DNA from: Mixophyes australis | Taxonomy: Eukaryota > Chordata > Amphibia > Anura > Limnodynastidae | Direction of reading: 5' to 3' | Length of the DNA stretch: 64,000 nt | Assembly (NCBI GenBank): GCA_036250195.1 | Contig: JAVHZZ010000004.1 | Span: 249,527,028-249,591,027, forward strand | Shown here: positions 55,381 through 64,000 of the stretch, in pieces | How positions within the stretch are numbered: position 1 is the stretch's first letter | Layout of the letters: each line of letters begins with the position of its first letter | Notes under the pieces: generated by a model | Databases searched by the model: none | Told to the model about the DNA's origin: nothing | The model's input: only the letters and a program-made list of their open reading frames with translations | Program-made: the position numbers and the translations under genes

Positions 55381-57483
55381 ATGGAGGAAGTACTGAGAAC
55401 CCTCGTGAATGTGGCTGTTGCGCAGCAACAGCAGCAAGCTCGGATGCTACGAGTTGCCGAGGCACAGGTGGAAAACACAAGGCTCTTAAGAGAAGAGTTA
55501 AGCCAGGTGAGACATGACAGAAACGAACCACTTGGTCCTGTTCTCCAGAAAATGTCGCCAGGTGATGACATAGAAGCATATCTGGTGTCCTTTGAGAGAC
55601 TTGCAAAAAGGGTAAAATGGCCTCCTAAATATTGGGCTGAGAGGCTGGCGCCATATCTGACTGGTGAAGCTCAGCGAGCATATATGGATCTAGATGAGGA
55701 ACGGGCCTCTGATTATTTGTGCCTAAAGTCTGAGATATTGCCTCGCATTGGAGTTTCCGGGCCAGGCCGAGCCCAGCGATATCACCAATGGCGCTATGAT
55801 AAAGAAAAACCGGTCAGAGCGCAAGTGGCTGAGCTTTCTAAAATTTTTAAGAAATGGCTGCAGCCTGAGCAGAATTCGCCTTCTCGGATTATTAAAGTTC
55901 TGGTGATAGATCACTGCATCCGGGGACTGAACTGCGATTTGCAAAGGTGGGTGCTGCAATCAGACCCACAAACTTATGAAGAGCTTGCCACCGTGGTAGA
56001 AAGGTTTTGTGCGCTACAGCAAATGACTAAAGAACCTGCATCTGTGCCAAAGCCGCTGCCACGCCAAAAGCCAGGTTTGACAATCCTTGCTACAGGGCCC
56101 AATGGCAAAACTGCTACGGACAGAGGGCCAGGTGCAAAGCCGTCTAATCTGAAGTGTTTTGAATGTGGTGAGCCAGGCCACTTTAAGGCAGAGTGTCCTA
56201 AACTACTGGAACCCATGGACTGTTCTGTGGCACATATTGGGCCTGCTTTTCCAAGCTGTTTTACCATGAGTCCCACATCAGGAAGTCCTTGTTTGTTCCG
56301 GGTGACTGTGCTAATCAACCAAAACCTTGTTCTGGCCTTGGTTAACTCGGGGAGTGAACTCTCATTGGTTTCCAGCTCTGCCTTACCTGAAACCATAACT
56401 TCTCGCTTGCCCAAGGTGAAGGTTCTTTGCGTACATGGCACGACAGAGGAGTATGAAAGAACAATACTACCAGTCACACTCAAAGACAAAACTGTTATGG
56501 TGGTAGCTGCCATAGCACCTAAACTCCCATATCCACTCATTTTTGGGCGAGACTTCCCACTGTTTAATGATGTCCTCGGTGAGCGGATCCGGCCGGACAT
56601 GCCGGCAACTGATGCAACGGTCGGAAGCCCGGTCTTAAAGGAACTGCCTAAGAATCCACAACATCTGGACATCGATCTTTGGGAACCGCCAAATCGGAAT
56701 ACCATCCTGGGAGTCACAGCAGGAGTTCCACAAAAGCATCCACCTGTGGGGAAACATGGACAGTCCAAACTAGCATTGGTCGGTGATGTCGCAGATGAGC
56801 CCACCCCGCCTGTCAGTGAGGATACAGACTGGTCCGCAATACCAATTTTGTTTCCTCTGCAGGACTATGCTCGAGACCAACTTAATGATGCCACTTTGGA
56901 ACATGCCTTTAAAAGTGTGACTGAGGTAAATGGGGTAGCAAAAGCCGCCCAGCCTGCAGAAGGTATACCATATTTTATTGTTAAAAATAATTTCTTGTAT
57001 AGAATTGCTACTGTTCAGGGGGAAAAAGTAGAACAATTAATGGTTCCTCAGGTCCTAGTGTTAAAAGCAGCACATACACATGTCTGTGGGGGACACCTAG
57101 GGGAGGATAAAACACGGGAACGAGTTCTGCTTAGGTTTTACTGGCCCGGTGTACACATGGCATTGAAAAAGTATTGCCAGTCCTGTCCCATTTCTCAGAG
57201 AACCTGTCCCAAACCCATGTACAGGGCACCTCTCATTCCAATTCCAATAGTACAAGTTCCCTTTGAACGGATAGCTATGGACCTTGTGGGGCCACTGGAA
57301 AAATCAGCACATGGGCACCAATATATACTAGTGGTGCTTGACTATGCAACCAGGTATCCAGAGGCAATTCCCCTGCGAAACATAAAGTCCAGCACCATAG
57401 CTAAAGAACTTGTATTGATGTTTACACGATTGGGAATACCCCGAAGAAATTCTCACAGATCAGGGTACTCCATTCATGTCTAA
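55381..57483 (+). pseudogene. Gag-protease-integrase ORF of the Gmr1-type element
   Basis: This 700-codon frame starts 66 bases after the LTR. Residues about 1-45 are a Gln-rich helical N-terminus. About 60-205 is a capsid region resembling a SCAN domain (EAYLVSFERLAKRVKWPPKY, AERLAPYLTGEAQRAYMDL, then IKVLVIDHCIRGL). About 258-273 is a CCHC zinc knuckle (CFECGEPGHFKAEC). About 310-390 is a retropepsin with VNSGSELSLV, where the catalytic Asp of DSG is Asn (codon 56344-56346). From about 568 onward is integrase: GGHLGEDKTR and CQSCPISQ zinc-binding parts, then MDLVGPLEKS and the VVLDYATRYPEA stretch with the first catalytic Asp region. The frame is lost at a four-C run (57439-57442) and ends in an out-of-frame tail. 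Integrase precedes RT, unlike ordinary gypsy elements. Confidence 0.9.
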
Positions 57484-58249
57484 ACTGATGAAGGACATGT
57501 GCCAGTTGCTAGGGGTTACGGCGCTTCACACCTCTGTATACCATCCACAAACAGATGGCTTGGTGGAACGCTTTAACCGCACATTAAAGCACATGCTCAG
57601 GAAAGCAGTGGCTCAAGAAAAAAAAGATTGGGACACTCTTTTTCCCTATTTGATGTTTGCCATCCGTGAGGTACCTCAAGCTTCAACAGGGTTTAGTCCC
57701 TTTGAGTTATTGTTTGGGAGACAGCGCAGGGGTATCTTGGATATGTTAAAAGAAGGGTGGGAGCAGCAAGGTCCCAGGGAGCCAAATCTGGTCTAATTTG
57801 TGTCCCAAATGTATGAGAGGCTAGGAAAGATAGGGCCCATTGTGCAGCAACATGTAAAAGAGGCTCAGGAACGACAGAGGAAAAGTTATGATAAAAGTGC
57901 TATTGTTCGATCTTTCAAGCCTGGGGACAAGGTCCTAGTCCTGGTTCCCACCCAGGAAAGCAAACTTTTCGCCCATTGGCAGGGTCCATATGAAGTTCTA
58001 GAGGCTGTCGGTCCTGTCAATTACAGAGTCCACCAGTTAGGTAGGAGAAGGGAGGAGCAAATATATCATGTTAACCTCTTTAAACCTTGGCATGATGAGG
58101 AAACCTCTCCTCAGGTAGTGAGTACTGCCATTGAAAAGTCTGAAGTGCCCATAGAGCCAGCTTTGTCCATTCAGCAGAGACAACAGACTGAAGAAATGAT
58201 TCGCCGGAACAGGGATGTCTTCTCTTCCATTCCTGGGCGACTACCTTAA
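57440..58249 (+). pseudogene. Integrase core end and C-terminal domain
   Basis: This continues the integrase in the next frame: the second catalytic Asp lies in the block just after the frameshift, then HPQTDGLVERFNRTLKHML supplies the catalytic Glu region. An in-frame TAA at 57794-57796 interrupts it. The same frame resumes (FVSQMYERLGKIGP) and runs through KSYDKSA, FKPGDKVLVLVPTQ and WQGPYEVLEAVGPVNYRVHQ, the GPY/F module typical of gypsy integrases, then HVNLFKPWH. Another frameshift near 58238-58246 precedes the TAA at 58247-58249. Confidence 0.9.
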
Positions 58250-59575
58250 TCGAACACGACATTGTCACTGCGCCAGGAGTCATTGTAAAGCAGAAGCCGT
58301 ATCGTATTCCAGAAGCCAGACGGGTGGACATGAAAAAGGAGGTCGAGAAGATGCTCCAGTTAGATGTGATTGAAGAGTCCACTAGTGAGTGGAATAGTCC
58401 CATTGTGCTTGTCCCGAAAACCAATGGGACAATTAGGTTCTGCAATGACTTTAGGCACCTAAACAGTATGTCGCAGTTTGATGCCTATCCAATGCCACGT
58501 GTGGATGAACTAGTGGAAAATCTTGCTGGTAGCAATTGTTTGACAACCCTTGATCTAACAAAGGGTTATTGACAAGTTCCCCTGACTCCCATGGCCAAGC
58601 CAAAGACTGCATTTTCCACCCCTGATGGTCTCTATCAATATAAAGTCCTACCCTTTGGATTGCATGGGGCACCTGCCACCTTCCAAAGGGCCATGAATAA
58701 ATTGCTACGACCTCACACAACTTATGCAGCCGCTTACCTGGACGATATAGTGATTTATACCCCAGACTGGGGATCACATTTAGCCAAATTTGAGGCGGTC
58801 TTAGCTTCATTAAGGTCAGCAGGGTTAACAGCTAACCCAGAGAAATGTGCCATAGCCATGAGAGAAGCCAAATATTTAGGGTACGTTGTTGGTCGAGGGC
58901 ATGTCAAACCCCAGCTAGACAAAGTGGAGGCAGTCAAAAATTGGGCAAGACCAGAGAAAAAGTCACAGTTAAGAACCTTTTTAGGCTTAGTAGGTTACTA
59001 CAAGCGGTTTGTAAGCCACTTCGCCACTAGAGCTGCTCCACTAACGGACATGTTAAAAAAAAGTTGTCCAGATAGATTAACCTGGTCTTACTCTGCAGAA
59101 ACCGCCTGGTCTGATCTTCGGTTAGCTCTTTGTTCCTCCCCAGTTCTACAAGCACCAGATTTTACCCGGAGGTTCTTCCTCCAAACTGATGCTTCTGGTG
59201 TTGGTTTAGGTGCAGTCTTGTCACAAGAGAAGAATGGAGTAGAAAATCCTGTCCTGTACCTAAGTCGTAAGTTGCTTCCAAGGGAACAAAAATATGCCAC
59301 TGTGGAGAAAGAATGTCTCGCCATGAAATGGGCTACAGAAGCTCTGCGCTATTATCTCCTAGGCCGAGAGTTCACCTTAATAACAGACCATGCACCATTG
59401 AGATGGATGCAGAACAACCGGGAGGTAAATGCCAAGGTCACCCGCTGGTTCTTGGCACTGCAACCTTTCAAGTTCTCCGTAGAACATAGACCCGGGATTC
59501 TACACAAAAATGCAGATGCGTTGTCACAAAAATATTCGCTCCTCGCGAAGTCCGCGTCCCCCTACTTGGAGACGC
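58250..59575 (+). pseudogene. Reverse transcriptase and RNase H of the Gmr1-type element
   Basis: In the frame of 58324 onward: SEWNSPIVLVPKTNGTIRFC and NDFRHLNS (RT fingers), DAYPMPRVDEL, LDLTKGY, then a TGA at 58570-58572 where the family has Trp. After it come VLPFGLHGAPATFQRAMN and YLDDIVIY (catalytic YxDD intact), FLGLVGYYKRF (thumb), FFLQTDASGVGLGAVLS with the first RNase H Asp, EKECLAMKWATEAL (Glu), LITDHAPLRW (Asp) and NADALS (last acid). The frame runs past the polypurine tract into the 3' LTR before stopping at 59697. This block lies downstream of integrase, the reverse of the usual Ty3/gypsy order. Confidence 0.92.
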
Positions 59576-59588
59576 TAGGGGGAGGGAT
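59576..59588 (+). promoter_or_regulatory. Polypurine tract
   Basis: The purine-rich sequence ctagggggaggga lies immediately before the 3' LTR, the expected plus-strand primer site. Confidence 0.8.
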
Positions 59589-59589
59589 A

Positions 59590-60080
59590 TGTAACAAAAG
59601 GAGACATTTAGCTGGCAATATTGAGAGAAAGCAGGGAAGTAGAGTAAAACATTTGTGCAGTAATGCACCTAGATTGAATATAAAGACCTATGTATGAAAA
59701 GCAATAGTTTAAGTTTGGTTTAACTTACATGACTTGAAATCCTTCCTCTCAGCAAACAGACAGGGTGTGTCTGAATTACAGAGCCAGTGATAGGCGTTTC
59801 CTTTTAAAGAGAAGGTGGGTGTGTCACCTGTCCATCAAGCTAAGGCTGGGGGAGGAGTATCAGGTATAAAAGCTTGTTTATATCATTTGTTCACTGAGAC
59901 CAATGCTGGGTGAGCTGGCTGGTCCTGAGAGAGAGCTGGACTATGTATAGCTAGTGTTTAGGGTCTCCATGATTGCTGTACAAGTATACGGTGTCAAACA
60001 TTTATCATCTTGACAATAAAGCACCATAAAAAGGAAGTTGTTGTTTGCGTGTGCTTCTGCAGTAGCGGGCTCTTGCCACA
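59590..60080 (+). mobile_element. 3' LTR of the Gmr1-type retrotransposon
   Basis: It begins TGTAACAAAAGGAG and ends CCACA, 491 bases, the same length as the 5' LTR. The tataaaag (59865-59872) and aataaa signals are conserved. Differences from the 5' LTR are scattered single bases. Confidence 0.92.
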
Positions 60081-60140
60081 AGTGGTGTCAGGAGTGGGAT
60101 ACTCCGGGAAGCAAGTTTCCGCTACCCAACCCGCACAGAC
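60081..60140 (+). repeat. Second copy of primer-binding site and leader after the 3' LTR
   Basis: The sequence after the 3' LTR repeats the 5' leader: tggtgtcaggagtgggatac and about 40 more bases match 55315-55375 to near cagacc, and then diverge into unrelated sequence. Normally host DNA should follow the LTR. Confidence 0.85.
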
Positions 60141-61560
60141 CGGGGCATCCAACCCTCTGCATCTGCAATGCAGCAGGCCCCATTATCTCCATGGGCCCTG
60201 GTGCTTGGCACCTGCAGCTCCAATGGTAGTTCCACCACTGGTGTAACATTCACTGACAGAGGAACATTGCATGATATGTCACGATAAAAATGATTGTTCA
60301 TATGTAATATGATTTTCTTGTGCATTTAAATAAAAAAATGTTACTTTCATGTGTCGGCAACAAGGAAGGTTATGTCTGCTGTATTATATGAATGCTAATA
60401 GTAAATGCCTTTTCCCTATGAAAATAAATTTTGTGAAAGTTTTATTGGGCATATGACGTGTGTGTAAGCACTGAAAACCTGGCACATATGCTACAGATAC
60501 AGATTTGGACACATCTTGAGAAACACCTGAATACTTGTGCAATTGGTGGGTTGCATATGAGGGGCATTAACCTGCTTGTATAGTTCTTTGGGGCTGGCTG
60601 CTAGACTGGCACTTCTGCAAGTGGAGCCACATACACAAACACTGTGATGTACCCATTCCTTCACCCCTGGTGCGCACCAGCATTGACACTGTTCTTGTCA
60701 AAATAAGTCCATTACTTTGATTCATTATTGGCAGATTCAACCACCCAGCTCACCAGGATCTGCCATAGCTGATTGATTAATTCCTAGTGGGTGTTATTGC
60801 TGCTATTGGCCAAGTCTTTAGAGTAATGCCATAATGTTTTAGATAGACCAAGTCTCTGGATTAGTGGTGTAATGTTTTAAATATGCATTGGCCACGGTAG
60901 CCCTCCACTGCACATTATTGCACTGGTGTTGCACTATTAGAATAAGCCCTTGGGAGGCCCTTGTAGGTGATGGTTGGGTGTCACCTTGGCCTCTATCACT
61001 GTTCTCCACCTCTCACAGGTTACATTCTGCACACCTCCTTAGTGCCTCTCTTATCTTCTTGACAGATGCTCTAGAGGACATATTAATGCCCATTTCCCGA
61101 GCCCTTGCTCATATTACTGAAGTAGGGCATTCTGTGCACCATAGTTTTTTATCAACTGTTTAGTTATTTCCATTCATAACTATTTTATTACAATTATATA
61201 TTTGTATTATTGTTACTTTTACCATTTTGCTCTTGAATTCATCCACTTCTAATGGTTTCAGCTACTGCAGTGTTTGCCCCTCCTGTCTAAAAATCCAGAT
61301 GTAGGATATTCAAAGCCACGTGACAGCACAGAGTCCACCTAGCACTCCATGGCAACAAATGTTTAAGCCTTTGTTACTTCTGGATTGAATGGAGGATGTG
61401 GCTTGTAGGGCACACAATATTTCCACACTAGCTTATCACATAAGTGAACCATTTAAACATTGAAAGATGAATAACATTGCAAATTGAATAGTTCAAAGTA
61501 GCTGTATTTATGGTGCTCCCTTGTGTGTGACTTTTTATTTTACATGGTGAGTCGGTAGAG
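60141..61560. other. Right flank, little recognised
   Basis: A short GC-richer patch at 60141-60245 (ctccatgggccctggtgctt, ccaccactggtgtaacattc) looks like part of another repeat. The rest has no identifiable element. Confidence 0.4.
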
Positions 61561-61790
61561 GAGATCACCATGCTGCGTCTTGGGGGTTTGACCAAGTGAA
61601 TTGCGTCATCAGGTCCTGCCCCTGTGCTAAACTGAACCTAATTAGGCCTATTACAGCAAGGGGTGGGGTCAAGATGCAGCAATTAGCCCAGCCCTCACCC
61701 ACTTCACCAACAACGCGGCAGTATGCATGAGGTTGCCTTGCAAACTGAAGTCTCCCGGACATTCGTGGAGAGTAGGCAACTATGAATTCT
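61561..61790. repeat. Degenerate GC-rich repeat
   Basis: Its right end gtctcccggacattcgtgga then gtaggcaactatga matches the terminal pattern of the repeat at 13845-14095. The remainder is GC-rich compared with the flanks. Confidence 0.4.
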
Positions 61791-63644
61791 AAACCATTAT
61801 GATCACAACACACATTTAAATGCAAAGTAAATTTACTGTCTCCTGTGATGTACTGAGTTCACAAAACAGGTTGTATAAAACGTGCGGAAAAGATGAAACT
61901 CATCCAGACTATGTAGAGCTACAGCTTTAAAATGTGAGGTATAGTTCAAGGTCATAACATAGCTTTCTCCCTTCTGTCATGCAATAGAACAGGTTGTAGA
62001 AAGTGCTTTGAGCTGCAATCGACTTCAGTCAAATCCAACAGGAAATAACTCACTGCCTAAATCCGCATACTGGAAAGTGAACAGGAGTGCAGAGAACAAG
62101 ATAACCCTCAATGTGAATGAGTAAGCAAGCCTTAGTGGTCAGATAAAAAATAAATCAGTAACCCACTGTATGTATCAAGTTTGAAATCAGAAACATTTTT
62201 CAGTTAAAACAAAATAACTCTTAACAGGTACAATTTTACAGCTTCAGGGGAAGCAAAGCCTCCATCTGTTTATGAAAAATAAAAAAATAGTGCTGCCACT
62301 TCAGAGTACATTAAACAAATACAGATTTTAATGAACATTGGTGTTCGTTACAGATCCATAATTATCAACCAGTGTGTCAGCACACAAAAATATCCTAAAA
62401 CAACTCGCTAAATTAAGCTGTGTCACAATAACTGTGAAGGTGATAAGGTGACGGTTCACATAAACGTTATTGTAAGCATAATGGAGATGGTTACAATATT
62501 ATTTTAATTAAAAGTGAAAAGAACTACATAATATTTTTCTTTTTTCATTATTGAAATAGTATTTTTTGTTAGTATTTGGAGCACAATATGAATCCACATA
62601 TATTTCTGTAATAAAATACTGACTTTAAGGAAAAACTTTAATTAATCTCTGCAGCCCAAGAACCCATTAATAAACATTTGGGCAAAAATGATATATTATT
62701 CACGTTACTAAAACAAAGTCTACAACACATTCAACTACTATAATAGCTATTCCTACCCAAATATGCAACTTCACTTACCTAAAACGCCTTTTCCACAGAT
62801 GCAAATAATTTACTTTTATGTGCCGTCGGATATACTATTTTTCTGCCTCTGAATTTCAGAAAACTACGTGTAGAAATGAGCTTGCTGGTTAACTTGTGGC
62901 CTCATACAACTGTTTGTGTCCAGCAGATACATGGATTATTCATTAACTAGTGTCTTTGCTTTGTATAAACAGATTTGGAATTCTCCGAAAGAATACGGTA
63001 CTGGGCTAGAAGCCAATGTGAAGGGAGACATAAATGACTAAATCTGCATACATAACTTTTCTTCAATTAAGACAAGTTTGTGCTTTATTATTAAGAATTG
63101 CATTTTAACCATTTCAAAACCAGAGGGTTTTTGGAATGTCACAATATGTTGGAGTCACCAAAAATAACTTAATGTACATATTTAACTTTCTTAAGCTCCC
63201 CCACCCCTTAGATTTTATGTGATACAGGGATCTGCCAGAGGGGAGCAGGGCCCGGAACAGCAGGGGGGGGTAGGAAACCAACAACTGATGAGCTACCTCA
63301 GAAATTTTGTCCATGATTCAAACTACACCTGGCATTTCAGTGGCCACGCCAATGGAGATTACCCTGTGTAACCCCTATGTGCTTGGGTGCACCGTCGTAG
63401 TGTTCTCTGCATAACCCTTACCAGGTATTACCTTAGACCAACCACCTAGCTGAAGCTCAGGATCAACCTAAGGATATTGTGGGTTCAGGTGTCCTTGCAC
63501 ATGCAGGTTTCATAACAGGAAATCAGTTGTAATGCAGAAGCAGCAGATTTAGTGTTGTGCAACAGATGTAAATAATGGGCCCTAGATTATCTACTTTGGA
63601 TAAACAGATGTTATAGATTTATTGATTTATTTACAGTGTGTGTG
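61791..63644. other. Nothing recognised
   Basis: AT-rich, with no exon, element or long frame that I can support. Confidence 0.4.

Positions 63645-63677
<33 letters not shown>
63645..63677. repeat. (AT)n microsatellite
   Basis: A pure AT dinucleotide run is followed by AC/TA-mixed sequence. Confidence 0.95.
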
Positions 63678-63683
<6 letters not shown>

Positions 63684-64000
63684 CATATAGACACACACAG
63701 TTAGACATACTACTACAAATCACATGTGTAGTCACTCACCCATTGTCAGATTTAGCAGTTGTCACTTATGCCAGGAGCTGACACTCACTGACTTTGGGGG
63801 CTGTCTCTATCTACTTTATTTCTCTGACTCCTGCACTGCAGCTTTAGAGTAACTGTACATGGTTTACCCTAACTCATTTTGCAGAACTCACCTGGTTGAT
63901 CTTGCTGATTAATGCGGCTTGGATTTACCTACTTGCTGACAAACTCACTCTAACCTCGTGCTCAACTGTTACTATCAAACAGGAAATCACAGTCTCTGCC
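63678..64000. other. Right edge, nothing recognised
   Basis: No feature identified before the end of the window. Confidence 0.4.

Noticed and set aside
55974..56804. 276-residue minus-strand frame
   Set aside because: It is antisense to the Gag-protease frame of the LTR element and has no recognisable domain.
1..64000. CRISPR arrays, operons, ribosome binding sites or tRNA/rRNA genes
   Set aside because: The DNA is vertebrate nuclear. The regular short repeats seen are microsatellites or minisatellites, and the only tRNA-like sequences are SINE heads.

Overview
This is vertebrate nuclear DNA, AT-rich, intron-dominated and full of transposable elements. The repertoire (Penelope, DIRS/Ngaro-type and Gmr1-type retrotransposons, L1- and L2-like LINEs, hAT and Tc1 transposons, many short palindromic MITEs, a tRNA-derived SINE), together with the host gene, points to an amphibian, most likely a frog. 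The species cannot be named from the sequence alone.

The only host gene I can support is a farnesoid X receptor family nuclear receptor (NR1H4/NR1H5; I lean to nr1h5, FXR-beta) on the minus strand. Six coding exons are certain: 36196-36561 (A/B region and first zinc finger), 14739-14879 (second zinc finger), 10892-11025 (hinge), 4508-4609 (start of the ligand-binding domain), 1436-1529 (LBD helix 3 region) and 434-580 (LBD helices 4-6). All splice sites are GT-AG and all phases join. The rest of the LBD lies beyond the left edge. The start codon is not in the first certain exon. A phase-compatible candidate upstream exon sits at 39285-39409.

Everything else is intron or 5' flank. Region by region: 0-15 kb holds introns with a 2.3 kb hAT element that carries a large internal minisatellite, an inverted pair of MITEs, a SINE and microsatellites. 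15.7-20.6 kb is an old plus-strand Penelope element split by a younger minus-strand Penelope copy with a visible target duplication. 21-26 kb holds L2-like and L1-like LINE tails, a nested fold-back element and a truncated Tc1 transposon. 26.9-33.2 kb is a tyrosine-recombinase retrotransposon with the split direct repeat layout A1-ORFs-B1-A2-B2, itself invaded by a solo LTR and a SINE. 35-53 kb is the 5' end of the receptor gene with MITEs, a SINE and an L1 endonuclease remnant. 53.7-60.1 kb is a Tc1 relic followed by a nearly full-length LTR retrotransposon whose domain order is Gag-protease-integrase-RT-RNase H (Gmr1 type) and whose Gag resembles a SCAN domain. 60.2-64 kb holds almost nothing recognisable.

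No mobile element here looks autonomous: each coding region carries frameshifts, stops, deletions or lost catalytic residues. I found no RNA genes, CRISPR arrays or bacterial features, and no wholly new biological system. The most noteworthy items are the Gmr1-type element, the split-repeat element and the Penelope-in-Penelope nesting.
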